From JACDAL01 sp963849115 (lineage in GTDB: Bacteria; Actinomycetota; CADDZG01; WHSQ01), in NCBI GenBank assembly GCA_963849115.1, contig CAWKGK010000002.1, positions 204,266 through 268,265 on the forward strand: 64,000 nucleotides of DNA, given 5' to 3'. Shown piece after piece: positions 35,204 to 43,979 of this stretch (its first letter is position 1; each line of letters starts with the position of its first letter). Made by a program: the position numbers and the translations under genes. The notes beneath the pieces are model-generated. The model saw only the letters and a program-made list of their open reading frames with translations, had not been told where the DNA came from and did not search any database.

Positions 35204-35905
35204 TCACCCCTTCGAGGCAAAGTTGGTACTCCCCTCCTTCGCCAGGTCATCTGCAAGGGAGTTGTACTTGACGAAGTCATGTCGGCCAGCCCATGTCGAC
35301 CGGTGAGCGCACTGGTGCTTGTAAGTCAGGACGAGCCGTTTCTCCTCGGCGAGCTTCTGAGATTCAGAGACGAGCGCCCCCGCAGGCTTTTTCGATCGAG
35401 CCGGGCTCTGCATGAGAGACCCAACACTTTCCCTGTCATAGACAATTGTCATGCCCGTACCCGGTGGAACGTTATCGACAGCTACGTACACTGCAGCCAG
35501 CTCCGAAAGATGCATCGTGATGCGCTGCAGCACGTCACTGACCGCCTGGTCGGACTCAAGCCCAGGTATCTTGGACCCACGAAAGATTTGGTGGACCGAA
35601 GTGGGGATCCTTTGCTCGACTTCCGGCTCGGCGTCCTGTTCATCGCCCATCCGCACGATCGCAACCCCTATGCCGCCGGAGCTGTTCCCGTCGGTGAACG
35701 CGTACAGACCAGGAGCAAGAACGACACCTTTGCCGTCCAATATTGCGTTCGCGTCCTCTCGACTGCAAACCTTCATCTGTATAGGACCGATGGAACCGGT
35801 GATGGCGGCAAGGCACGAAGCCCAGTCTTCGTAAACGCCCCGGATGGATTCAGGAGGGCCCCCCGATTCCAGCACCTTCCGACCCTCGGTGACGACGTAC
35901 GGCAT
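35204..35905 (-). CDS. Ribonuclease HI with N-terminal hybrid-binding (Cauli_VI-type) domain
   Basis: The 233-residue protein begins MPYVVTEGRKVLESGG with AAGGGAG eight bases upstream. Residues 1-55 match the small N-terminal domain of eukaryote-type RNase H1 (VYEDWASCLAAITG...KVCSREDANAIL). The catalytic domain shows the four acidic positions: FTDGNSSGG, HLSELAAVYVA, VYDRESVGS and LADDLAKEG. It should cleave RNA in RNA-DNA hybrids. The active-site surroundings differ from typical TDGSC versions, suggesting a divergent branch, possibly element-borne given the neighbouring integrase scrap and decayed operon. The frame reaches to 36055, but that extension is basic low-complexity sequence. Confidence 0.75.
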   Translation of the reverse strand: MPYVVTEGRKVLESGGPPESIRGVYEDWASCLAAITGSIGPIQMKVCSREDANAILDGKGVVLAPGLYAFTDGNSSGGIGVAIVRMGDEQDAEPEVEQRIPTSVHQIFRGSKIPGLESDQAVSDVLQRITMHLSELAAVYVAVDNVPPGTGMTIVYDRESVGSLMQSPARSKKPAGALVSESQKLAEEKRLVLTYKHQCAHRSTWAGRHDFVKYNSLADDLAKEGSTNFASKG

Positions 35906-36062
35906 ATGGAGGTCTCCCTTCGGTCGCGAGCCCTGGCGGCAGGGAGACGAAAGGCAATCTCCCCGGCAATCCGGAATGGGTTGCCGAGATTGGTGGATGT
36001 TTCCTGATTGAATCCTACGCCGCCTGCGGCTTGACTTAGTAAAGAGAATTCTCACAGGTGGT

Positions 36063-36362
36063 TTGCCCGGGTGCCTGACGTCAACTCGTGCCAGACTCTC
36101 CAGAGTTGAACCCAGGTACGCACTTCACGTGAAGAGGCGTATGGGGCACTCGGATATCCGAACCATCTACAACCTGTATGGCCACAAATTCCCCGACAGG
36201 GAGGATGAACTGGTTACCCGGTTGGATGCTCGGTTTGACCGAATGGCGAAGGGTTCCAGCCCATCAACGGCGGAATTCCAGCGCGGCGAGTTCGGATTTC
36301 GTTCGGATTTCGAAAGCCGAAGCACTGGGCGAGAAGCATTTGAGAGTCCACACCGGCTCTGA
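36063..36362 (+). pseudogene. C-terminal scrap of a tyrosine recombinase (integrase)
   Basis: The frame contains RRMGHSDIRTIYNLYGHKF followed by DARFDRMA, the end of a phage-type integrase. It includes the GHS histidine and the active-site tyrosine of LYGH, but not the upstream Arg and HxxR boxes, so about 80 percent of the gene is missing. It lies 18 bases from the 3' end of tRNA-Ile, where such integrases usually act. A tandem GTTCGGATTTC duplication (36290-36311) lies within it. Confidence 0.75.
36290..36311. repeat. 11-bp tandem repeat in the integrase remnant
   Basis: GTTCGGATTTC occurs twice back to back. The 11-base unit shifts the reading frame, in keeping with a decayed gene. Confidence 0.7.
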
Positions 36363-36379
36363 CCAGGGGAAACGTTTAG

Positions 36380-36454
<75 letters not shown>

Positions 36455-36494
36455 CCGGCGGTCGCCCATCTTAGCGGGCAGAACCGCTAGAGGC

Positions 36495-36812
36495 CTAGAG
36501 GCCGAGGCCCGCGACGATAGCGTCCTTCGGCCTCGCGCCCACTACCTGGGACTTGACCACGCCATCGGCGAAGAGAGTGATGGTCGGTATGCTCATGATT
36601 CCGTACTTGCCGGCGATGGACGGGTTCTCGTCGATGTTGACCTTGACTACCTTGACCTTACCCGCGTACTCGGTCTGGATCTTGTCCAGCTCGGGGTGGA
36701 CCAAGCGGCAAGGGCCACACCATTCCGCCCAGAAGTCGACTATCACGGGGGTGTCGGAGGCGAGCACGACCTCGTTGAAATCCTGCTCTGAGACTGCCTG
36801 TACATCCGCCAT
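36495..36812 (-). CDS. trxA: Thioredoxin
   Basis: A 105-residue thioredoxin with the active site WCGPC (Cys32, Cys35), DFWAEWCGPC context, and the cis-Pro region IPTITLFADG. It is the expected substrate of TrxB. In most actinobacteria trxA directly follows trxB beside the origin; here the pair is separated by 32 kb. Between trxA and the downstream tRNA-Ile is a short perfect inverted repeat (TAGCGG/CCGCTA, 36472-36489). AGGAGG-like sequence precedes the ATG. Confidence 0.96.
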   Translation of the reverse strand: MADVQAVSEQDFNEVVLASDTPVIVDFWAEWCGPCRLVHPELDKIQTEYAGKVKVVKVNIDENPSIAGKYGIMSIPTITLFADGVVKSQVVGARPKDAIVAGLGL

Positions 36813-37019
36813 CCGGGGTTCCTCCTATGTTGTCGTCATTGGTTGAGTCGTTGCTGAGTCCAACAGCCCGCTGAGTACAGGTATTCCCAGTCTGACCTGC
36901 TGGAACCCTTCCGGAGGACACAGTCGGTGAGGGCTCTGAAATTTCCGTAATTCAAGCGCTCAGCAACCCGCAGCGGTGGGAGGTCTCACAGCTGCGAGTA
37001 CCGACCCTCGACATCAATC

Positions 37020-37602
37020 GCGGCGAGAGGCACTTCCGCCAGACGCTGCATCTGGAAGGCCAGCGTGCCGTTTCGAGAGGCAGGTCACGAAGTCCTCGAG
37101 CGTCTTGCGCTCGCCGCCGCGATCACGGTCCGCGTGGTCACCGGCGGACAGGGCTGCCCGCCCTGTCTCTACCGGCGCTGGGCGAAGCGGTACGGATAGC
37201 GCTCCCGGGTGTCCACCAGGATGGTGATGTCGGCAGCTGCTCGCTTGCGGGGGACCCGGGCACCGGGGCTGGCGGCACGGGCCGTCTTCTGTGCCTGCCA
37301 GAAGATGGCGGGCCGTCCCCGGACCTCGGTGAAGACACTGTGAGCGACCCAGCCGGGGGCGGTCCAGCACCAGGTCGACCGCAGGTCCCCGGCGCCGGCA
37401 GACCGACGTTGGCACCCGCTCGATGATCTCGGGCCCCTCCGGCCAACCCGTTTCCAGAGGGTGGCAGTACACACGGGCGGAGCGAGGCCAGCTGTCGCGC
37501 GCCTTCAGTAGCAGCCCGCCGCTCACCGGGAGGCTGAGCAGGTAGGGGAGCTTGCTCTCCGGGTCGGGGTTGCGAGCCACCACGAATGTGCCGCGTTCCA
37601 CG
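37020..37602 (-). pseudogene. ERCC4-domain nuclease-like gene, frameshifted and truncated
   Basis: From GTG 37602 the frame reads GTFVVARNPDPESKLPYLLS and ARVYCHPLETGWPEGPEIIE, matching the N-terminal part of an actinobacterial ERCC4-domain protein. After a frame change it continues TEVRGRPAIFWQAQKTARAA and ITILVDTRERYPYRFAQRR, which carries the ERCC4 V-D-T-R-E motif. A third frame then gives GERKTLEDFVTCLS with the E-R-K nuclease triad, then loses similarity. At least two frameshifts and a lost C-terminus show that it is non-functional. Confidence 0.7.
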
Positions 37603-37893
37603 CCCCCAGGTCCCCCTTCCCCCCCAGTCGACCAGGATGCTGCCCCCTCGAGCGGGTGCCGACTGACTACGTCGGTGCGGCGGTCGTGTGTGACCAACAG
37701 ACGGGACTTGATGCCATCGGGATTTCCCCAGCAGCTAGTCGGTCGGAGCCGCCGACCCGACCACCGGCGCCAAGGTTTGCTGAACCATGGGCCACGCGGC
37801 CCCCTCAAGTAGGTCCTTCTTGCCCTAGCTCTCGACCTGCCTTATCGACATCCTGTGAGAAGGACATGGGAGTCGAGAAGAAAGAAGGAGAAA

Positions 37894-38493
37894 ATGGTCA
37901 TTACCGAAAAGGCGCCCCCCCGAGTTGAGATCGATGAGTTGTCGATCCCCGAGGCCGAAATCGTTAGGCCCAAGGGGGGCAAGTTCTGGGGTGCGCTCCG
38001 CCTGTTGATGGGGTTCACGTTCCTGTGGGCATTCCTGGACAAGGCGTTCGCACTCGGGTTCGGAACCGGACGGCACCCCGTAACTGGGGGGATCAACTTC
38101 TTCGGTTCGGCTGCATGGATCAGCGGTGGCTCTCCGACCGACGGGTTCCTCGGTTTCGGTCTGCACACCAAGGAGCCGTTTCTCAGCATCTACCAAGGCA
38201 TGGTCGGTTCGGCTTTCGTCGAGTGGGCCTTCATGCTCTCGCTCCTGGGGATAGGAATCGCGCTGATGTTCGGAGTCGTCACCCGCATTGCGGCGATCGG
38301 TGGAGCGGTCTTGATGGTGCTGATGTACTTCGCAGGATCGTTCTTGCCCGAGAACAACCCGCTGATCGATGATCACATCATCTACGCGGTGCTCCTCGTT
38401 GGCATCGCCTACGTCGGAGCCGGCCGTTTCCTCGGTCTTGGCAACCGGTGGCGGAAGACGGAGCTAGTTGGAAAATATCCCATCCTCGAGTAG
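37894..38493 (+). CDS. DoxX-like integral membrane protein
   Basis: 199 residues from ATG 37894, just after AAGGAG. A soluble N-terminal tail is followed by four hydrophobic segments (ALRLLMGFTFLWAFLDKAFA; AFVEWAFMLSLLGIGIALMF; IGGAVLMVLMYFAGSF; IIYAVLLVGIAYVGAGRFLG), the pattern of DoxX/DoxD proteins. An aromatic and charged loop between helices 1 and 2 is long, closer to the DoxD-type thiosulfate:quinone oxidoreductase subunit than to minimal DoxX. Function is not certain. A terminator-like hairpin follows 24 bases after the stop. Confidence 0.75.
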   Translation: MVITEKAPPRVEIDELSIPEAEIVRPKGGKFWGALRLLMGFTFLWAFLDKAFALGFGTGRHPVTGGINFFGSAAWISGGSPTDGFLGFGLHTKEPFLSIYQGMVGSAFVEWAFMLSLLGIGIALMFGVVTRIAAIGGAVLMVLMYFAGSFLPENNPLIDDHIIYAVLLVGIAYVGAGRFLGLGNRWRKTELVGKYPILE

Positions 38494-38517
38494 CGAGGGG
38501 CGGATCGCGAACTAAAG

Positions 38518-38543
38518 AGGAGGCGGCCTATTGGCCGCTTCCT
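38518..38543. terminator. Terminator-like hairpin after the DoxX-like gene
   Basis: An 11-bp stem (AGGAGGCGGCC with GGCCGCTTCCT, one G-T pair) and four-base loop lies 24 bases after the stop. No T-run follows, so it is an imperfect intrinsic terminator of a kind common in high-GC genomes. Confidence 0.6.
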
Positions 38544-38717
38544 CTCGCGAGAGAACCTGCCTACTTCTTAAGTGGAGAACCAATGACAGTGCTCTCGCGT
38601 GTCAGTGCTTCGGTCTGGGCCACTGGGCGGAAGAACAAGGGTCCGTTCGACCCTCGTCATCACGCACAGAAGCCACCACCATGAGGTGACAAGACACCAA
38701 GTTGAAGGGTCGCGAAG

Positions 38718-39458
38718 ATGAACAAGCAGCGAGTCAGTAACGTGATGACGAACCTGGTGGTGATGATCTACCCTCAGGACCCGATCGAGGAGGCCGCTAG
38801 CCGCCTCGTCCGCAACGGGATCAGCGGGGCCCCCGTCGTGAAAGATGACAAGGTTGTCGGCGTCATCTCCGAAGTCGACATCGCTCGAGCACTGATTGGG
38901 CGAGCCAGCAACGACAGAGGGCTGCAAAAGGCGGATGCTCTCTCGCTGATCATGCGGAATGTTTCAGCCTCCAAGGAGTCCACTTGCACCGTGGCTGACG
39001 TCATGTCATCGCAGGTCTTCACCATCGGCCCCGACGAGAATCTGTTCAAAGCAGCTCGGTTACTGGATCGTCATGGACTCAAGAGACTGTCGGTCGTGGA
39101 CGGCGAGGGATTCTTGATGGGGATCCTAGCCCGGGGTGACCTGATACGAGCGATGACCAGAAGTGATGCCGACCTCCAAAGGGACGTCCTCGAGGCCATC
39201 GTGATCTTGGGCGAGGAGAACTTCGAACACCTATGTGTCGGCGTTGACGACGGGATCGTGACGCTTTCTGGGATGATCGACCGCTCGTCAATGAGGAGTA
39301 TCGCCGTTGACATCGCATCGAGGGTTTTGGGAGTGTCGGAGGTTGTTGATTGTCTCGACTGCGCGCTTGACGACGCCCAACGGAGACCCGCTCCGAACCA
39401 CTCTTGTTTGGAGGGGTCGGTGCGCGATCCGAGGGCGGCGCTGTTCAAGGGCGCTTGA
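38718..39458 (+). CDS. CBS-domain pair plus BON domain protein
   Basis: Residues 1-65 (VSNVMTNLVVMIYPQDPIEE... GVISEVDIARAL) and about 90-150 (VADVMSSQVFTIGPDENLFK... GILARGDLIRAM) are two CBS repeats, which usually form one adenine-nucleotide-sensing module. The C-terminal part (about 155-220, DGIVTLSGMIDRSSMRSIAV) is a BON domain. Proteins with this order are common stress proteins in actinobacteria. It lies just upstream of a DevS/DevR-like pair, as CBS proteins do in hypoxia regulons. A GAAGGG precedes the ATG. Confidence 0.82.
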   Translation: MNKQRVSNVMTNLVVMIYPQDPIEEAASRLVRNGISGAPVVKDDKVVGVISEVDIARALIGRASNDRGLQKADALSLIMRNVSASKESTCTVADVMSSQVFTIGPDENLFKAARLLDRHGLKRLSVVDGEGFLMGILARGDLIRAMTRSDADLQRDVLEAIVILGEENFEHLCVGVDDGIVTLSGMIDRSSMRSIAVDIASRVLGVSEVVDCLDCALDDAQRRPAPNHSCLEGSVRDPRAALFKGA

Positions 39459-39543
39459 GTGTAGGTGAGGTGCTGATCGTCACAGATGCTTGCCTGGTAG
39501 TCTCCCGTGAGATGTCCGTGCCACCTAGCCGGATTCCCGGCCG

Positions 39544-40719
39544 GTGGCGGCCCTCTTTAGAATGATGACTATGCGCTGGTCAACCGATAGACGCGTAATG
39601 TCCCTCGTGGAAGCAGGGATGGCCCTCGCGTCCGAGTTGGATCTGGACGGTCTGCTGCAGCGGATCGCCGACATCTCCCGGGAAGTCATCGGTGCTAACT
39701 ACGGCGCCGTGGGGGTGTTGGGCGATGCTGGAGAGCTGGCGCGATTCGTTTACTCGGGCATCGACAAGCAACTCGCCGACACGATCGGCGATCTTCCCAT
39801 CGGAAGAGGGGTGCTCGGGGCCCTGATCGAGGAGGGGACGCCTCTCAGGCTGCAGGAGATCTCCGACCATCCCCGGTCATACGGCTTTCCTGTCAACCAC
39901 CCACCGATGAGTTCGTTCCTCGGAGTGCCGATCGTGGTGCGAGATCACATATTCGGTCGTCTATACCTAACGGAGAAACAAGGTCCTGAGAGCTTCACCA
40001 AGGATGACGAGCGTATAGCTCTTTCGTTGGCTGCTCAGGCTGGGGTAGCCATCGACAACGCGAGACTGATCGAGGAATTGAAGTCGCGCGGAGAGACCCT
40101 CGCCATCCTCGAAGAGCGAGATCGAATCTCGAGAGATTTGCATGACGGGGTCATCCAGTCGATCTATTCAGTGGGGCTCTCGATCCAGGGTGCGCTGACG
40201 CTGTTCGAGCGTGATCCCGATGGGACGAGGAGGAGGATGAACCAAGCGATCAACACACTCGACAGCGTCGTGAGGGATGTCCGCTCTTATATCTTTGCTC
40301 TTCAACCAATGAGCGTTGAGGGGCGAGGTCTCAAGAAGGGCATCGAAGGGTTGGTCGAGGATCTCGAGGTCAACGCACTCACGGAGACCGCCATGCATCT
40401 CTCCGACGACGCCCTAGAATCTATACCCGAGGCCTTAAGAGGGGACTTGATCCAGATCGCGCGGGGGATCCTGTCGAACATTGCGCGCCATGCTCGGGCG
40501 ACCCACGTCTCTGTGACGTGCGTCGTGGGGGAGGGTCAAACCGTGGTGATGACGATCGAGGACGACGGCATCGGCTTCGACCCCGCTAAGGTGCAACGAG
40601 GCGACGGTCTCTCCAACATCGAAGAGCGAGTCGAGCACTTCGGCGGGCAGTTCGCGATCGCTGAACGAATACCCAGAGGCACGGTGCACACCATATCTCT
40701 GCCTCGGGAAACGGGTTAG
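39544..40719 (+). CDS. GAF-domain sensor histidine kinase, DevS/DosS-like
   Basis: One GAF domain (about 35-170) precedes a HisKA_3 dimerisation helix with the phospho-acceptor in ISRDLHDGVIQSIYSVGLSI, and a HATPase_c domain with DDGIGFDP and GDGLSNIEERV. There is no membrane helix, so it is cytosolic. The GAF contains NHPPMSSFLGVP, a segment shared with mycobacterial DosS/DosT, where a histidine of the GAF binds haem; whether this protein binds haem is inference. Unlike DosS it has one GAF rather than two. The start (GTG 39544, or ATG 39562/39571) is uncertain for lack of a Shine-Dalgarno. The regulator gene follows two bases after the stop. Confidence 0.88.
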   Translation: MAALFRMMTMRWSTDRRVMSLVEAGMALASELDLDGLLQRIADISREVIGANYGAVGVLGDAGELARFVYSGIDKQLADTIGDLPIGRGVLGALIEEGTPLRLQEISDHPRSYGFPVNHPPMSSFLGVPIVVRDHIFGRLYLTEKQGPESFTKDDERIALSLAAQAGVAIDNARLIEELKSRGETLAILEERDRISRDLHDGVIQSIYSVGLSIQGALTLFERDPDGTRRRMNQAINTLDSVVRDVRSYIFALQPMSVEGRGLKKGIEGLVEDLEVNALTETAMHLSDDALESIPEALRGDLIQIARGILSNIARHARATHVSVTCVVGEGQTVVMTIEDDGIGFDPAKVQRGDGLSNIEERVEHFGGQFAIAERIPRGTVHTISLPRETG

Positions 40720-40721
40720 AA

Positions 40722-41387
40722 GTGGCCAAGGCCCTCAAGGTGATGCTGGTCGACGACCATGAGATCGTGCGGCAGGGATTGTGCTCTCTGCTCGAAGCGG
40801 AGGATGACATAGAGGTCGTGGCCGAGGCAGATAACGGGCTCAGTGCGGTCTCTCTTGCCAGCGCACACCAACCAGACGTAGTGGTCATGGATATTCGCAT
40901 GCCGGGAGGTTCGGGAGTCGAAGCGTGTCGCGCTATCCGCGACGAGCGTCCGGATGCAAAGGTCATCATGCTGACTTCTTTCTCCGATGACGAAGCCCTG
41001 TTCAACTCGATCATGGCCGGCGCAGCAGGCTTCATCTTGAAGCAGATCCGAGGCACCGATCTTGTTGATGCGATCCGCACCGTGGGGTCGGGCAAGTCGC
41101 TTCTCGACATTGACGTCACGCAACGGGTGTTGGAGCGTCTTCGAAAAGCGAAGTTCGACGACAAGGACCCCAAGCTCGCCCGGCTCTCACCTCAGGAGGA
41201 ACGCATCCTCGGCATGATCGGGCAGGGACTGACCAACCGTGAGATTGCCGCGCGCATCCATCTCTCCGATAAGACGGTGAAGAACTACGTCTCGGCCATC
41301 TTGCAGAAGCTCGAAGTTGCCCGTCGCGCGGAGGCGGCCGCATATATAGCCACGGCTCAGGCGGAGCGCCCTCAGCCAGACATCTAG
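40722..41387 (+). CDS. NarL/DevR-family response regulator
   Basis: A receiver domain with the phospho-acceptor in VVVMDIRMPGG and acidic pocket VDDHE, then a LuxR-type helix-turn-helix (LSPQEERILGMIGQGLTNRE, IHLSDKTVKNYVSAILQKLE). 221 residues. It starts two bases after the stop of the GAF kinase, so the two form a cognate pair; DevR-like regulators in relatives control hypoxia and dormancy genes. I found no clear DosR-type box upstream of the nearby genes. Confidence 0.92.
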   Translation: MAKALKVMLVDDHEIVRQGLCSLLEAEDDIEVVAEADNGLSAVSLASAHQPDVVVMDIRMPGGSGVEACRAIRDERPDAKVIMLTSFSDDEALFNSIMAGAAGFILKQIRGTDLVDAIRTVGSGKSLLDIDVTQRVLERLRKAKFDDKDPKLARLSPQEERILGMIGQGLTNREIAARIHLSDKTVKNYVSAILQKLEVARRAEAAAYIATAQAERPQPDI

Positions 41388-41556
41388 ATGCTCGACGTCG
41401 AGAGTCGGGAGGGGAAGCCGGAGACCCTTGTCTCGTGCCGGCCCTACGCTTGCAGCCGGATGGACTAGCATTGTGACGAAGGCGCTGGACGCCAATGCCA
41501 CAACATGCGGCTCAAATTGAATCCCGGCAGGGTCACCTCTCGGTCAGGATGCGGAG

Positions 41557-41910
41557 ATGGCTTCGTACTCAATCAACAAGCGTGCCGTAGCGCGGGCGAG
41601 GCGGCTTATCGATGCCCACCAGTACGTTCTCGACAGCGTCTGGGGCGACGTCCAGCCGAGCTCCGAGGACGAGAACGCCTTCTTGGAGTCGCACTCATGG
41701 GATGAGTACGCCGAGTGGCATCTGGGGCTCACAGAAGGTCCCGGGGACGGCACAAAGGCCAGGTACGCATTCGTTTATGGAGATTTCCGCCGCGTCCATC
41801 GGTCGGGCTTGATCGCCTGTCAGTACCGGGCCGCAGAGTGGCGTCACAAGGATGTCGAGCTCGCTGCGCATGAGCTCCTTCAGTACCTCGACAACATGAG
41901 AGCGGATTGA
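41557..41910 (+). CDS. Conserved actinobacterial protein of unknown function
   Basis: 117 residues, well conserved in character: INKRAVARARRLIDAHQYVL, SHSWDEYAEWHLGLTEG, FVYGDFRRVHRSGLIACQYR, then HELLQYLD. I recall close relatives across actinobacterial genomes annotated only as hypothetical proteins. It has no membrane segments and a predominantly alpha-helical make-up. It stands alone between the DevR-like gene and the convergent second two-component system. Confidence 0.75.
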   Translation: MASYSINKRAVARARRLIDAHQYVLDSVWGDVQPSSEDENAFLESHSWDEYAEWHLGLTEGPGDGTKARYAFVYGDFRRVHRSGLIACQYRAAEWRHKDVELAAHELLQYLDNMRAD

Positions 41911-41957
41911 AAGCCAGGGACCCAGAGAGGCACCGACAGAGAGTACTGACCTCCGGG

Positions 41958-42623
41958 CTAGGGGGAGCGGGGGCTGACCAGGCCCGTTTCGTAGGCGACC
42001 ACGACGAGTTGCGCCCGGTCCCGGGCCGCCAGCTTCGAGAGGATCCGACTCACGTGGGTCTTGGCGGTGGCTGGGCTGACCACCAGCTCGTCTGCGATCT
42101 CGGCGTTCGATAGACCCCGGGCGACGAGCATCAGCACCTCGAGCTCCCGCGCCGTAAGGTCCTGGAGGACGCTTGCTGGGGTTTTCTCGGGACGCGAGTG
42201 CTGCGCGAAGTCCTCGATCAGCCGCCTCGTTATCGAGGGCGCGAGCAGCGCGTCGCCCTCATGGATCACCCTGATGGCGTTCAGAAGCTCCGCGGGTGAC
42301 GCGTCCTTCAGAAGGAATCCGCTCGCGCCGGCGCGCAATGCTGCGTGCACGTACTCGTCGAGATCGAACGTGGTAAGCACGAGGACCCGGACGTTCTCGG
42401 CCCCGGAAAGGTCGTGGATCCGCTTCGTCGCCTCGATGCCGTCGACGCGCGGCATGCGCACGTCCATCAACACGACGTCCGGGCGGTGATCGTGTACCAA
42501 GCACACCGCCTCTTCCCCGTCGGCGGCTTCCCCCACCACCTCGAGGTCCTCGGCCGACTCGATCAACGTGCGGAAACCGGCTCGAACGAGTTCCTGATCG
42601 TCGGCCAGCGCTACGCGGATCAT
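41958..42623 (-). CDS. NarL/LuxR-family response regulator
   Basis: Receiver domain with VLMDVRMPRVDGIEA (phospho-Asp) and a C-terminal LuxR helix-turn-helix (LTARELEVLMLVARGLSNAE, VVSPATAKTHVSRILSKL). 221 residues. The ATG overlaps the kinase stop by four bases, making it the partner of the upstream membrane kinase. The divergent ABC exporter genes are its most likely targets. Confidence 0.93.
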   Translation of the reverse strand: MIRVALADDQELVRAGFRTLIESAEDLEVVGEAADGEEAVCLVHDHRPDVVLMDVRMPRVDGIEATKRIHDLSGAENVRVLVLTTFDLDEYVHAALRAGASGFLLKDASPAELLNAIRVIHEGDALLAPSITRRLIEDFAQHSRPEKTPASVLQDLTARELEVLMLVARGLSNAEIADELVVSPATAKTHVSRILSKLAARDRAQLVVVAYETGLVSPRSP

Positions 42624-43819
42624 TCTCGTGCGCCCAATAGAAGCCTGGCGGCGACGCGGAAGCCGCCGTCCTGTAGCGGACCTGCGTTGAGTTCGCCCTC
42701 GAACAGCTCGACACGCTCGCGCATGCCGATCAGACCGTGGCCCCCATTCGAGCGCTGCAAGGGGCCGGATCCGTCGTCGACGACCTCGACGGTGATTGCA
42801 TCGCTTGCTCTCGTGAGGACGACGCGCGCGCGAGAAGCGTTGGCGTGCTTCACCACGTTCGTGAGGGCCTCCTGAACGATTCGGTAGATCGTGGTCCCCA
42901 TCCCCGTCGGCAGGTCCGACATCTTTCCAGCGATCTGAAGATCGACGTCCGGTCCGTCTGTGGCGATGTCCCGGATCATCTGCTCGATGTCATCCACGCG
43001 GGGGGCCGGATCGAGACTCGCCTCGCGTCCGTTGTCGCGCATCACGCCCAGCACGCGTCTGATCTCAGCGAGCGCGGATTTGCTCGTCGACTCGATCGTC
43101 AGTAGCGCTTGCTTCCCGGCTTCCGGATCGTCGTCGATCACGTGTGCTCCCACTCCCGATTGCACCGCAATGCTGCTCATACTGTGACCGATCACGTCGT
43201 GGAGTTCCCGAGCGATCCGCAAGCGTTCCTGAGTGACGATGCTTCTCTCGAGTTCGTCTCGCGCGCGTTCCAATTCCGCGTTGCGCCGCTCGAGTCGTTC
43301 GGCGTAGGAGCGCCGCGAGTACATCGAGTACCCGAGATACCAGACGGCTCCGAGGACGAGACCGTTGCCGATAGTCGTCTCGGGATCAGGCTGGTCCCGG
43401 GGAATCCAGTGGGCCGCCGCAGCCAAGAGCTCCACGACGATCAGCGCCGGCCCAGAGATGCCCAACGGGCGGTAGGCCGCCACCGTGTAGAGGCCGATCA
43501 GGATCGCGATCCCTAGGACCACCGTTGGCAGGCCGAGGAGGGCGACGGCAAGTCCCGTCACGACCTGAACGGCGAACACCCACTCGGGCCACTTGCGCCG
43601 TCCCACGAGGCACAGGCCGTGAACAAGAACCAGCGGTGCCGCCAGACCGATGTTCCAAGTCACTTCGGGATGCACCAGCGACACGAAGATGCCGGCCTGG
43701 ATCGCTGTCATGGCCAGAGCCAGCAGCGCGTCGAGGACGAGGCTCTTCGCCTCGAGGGCGCGAGGTGCCGGCTGGGTGTCCATCGCCACAAAGTTACTGC
43801 CGGAGTTCCCGCCGGTCAT
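42620..43819 (-). CDS. Membrane sensor histidine kinase (NarL-type, HisKA_3)
   Basis: 399 residues. Five or so hydrophobic segments (about 30-165) without a large extracellular loop precede a short coiled coil, the HisKA_3 box RLRIARELHDVIGHSMSSIA and a HATPase_c domain ending with HGLIGMRERVELF. This DesK-like layout often senses membrane state or antimicrobial stress. It is coupled to the response regulator downstream and divergent from an ABC-2 exporter. Confidence 0.93.
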   Translation of the reverse strand: MTGGNSGSNFVAMDTQPAPRALEAKSLVLDALLALAMTAIQAGIFVSLVHPEVTWNIGLAAPLVLVHGLCLVGRRKWPEWVFAVQVVTGLAVALLGLPTVVLGIAILIGLYTVAAYRPLGISGPALIVVELLAAAAHWIPRDQPDPETTIGNGLVLGAVWYLGYSMYSRRSYAERLERRNAELERARDELERSIVTQERLRIARELHDVIGHSMSSIAVQSGVGAHVIDDDPEAGKQALLTIESTSKSALAEIRRVLGVMRDNGREASLDPAPRVDDIEQMIRDIATDGPDVDLQIAGKMSDLPTGMGTTIYRIVQEALTNVVKHANASRARVVLTRASDAITVEVVDDGSGPLQRSNGGHGLIGMRERVELFEGELNAGPLQDGGFRVAARLLLGARE

Positions 43820-43979
43820 CAGCCTTCGGGATTACAGCGCGCGTACATCCGGGGATGTAGGAGCCGGCTTCGCTGCGCCCAGCGGGCGACGAGTAAGTGT
43901 CCTCCCCAGGCCGACGACTCTGAAGGCCCGCATCTCTAGCGTAGTCGGTGACAACGTCTCACCAACAAGGAGATTGCAC

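Noticed and set aside
34718..35306. Plus-strand open frames opposite the RNase HI 3' end (158 and 176 codons)
   Set aside because: Composition is Arg/Ser-rich shadow sequence; only the minus strand shows recognisable coding here. A short fifth gene starting at 34776 cannot be excluded.
36124..36133. TTCACGTGAA core of a third parS site near tRNA-Ile
   Set aside because: Only the central 10 bases match; the outer three on both sides differ completely, unlike the two perfect sites at 7.0-7.4 kb.
38583..38684. A 33-codon frame between the DoxX-like and CBS-BON genes, with GGAG upstream
   Set aside because: Too short and low in complexity to support without conservation data.
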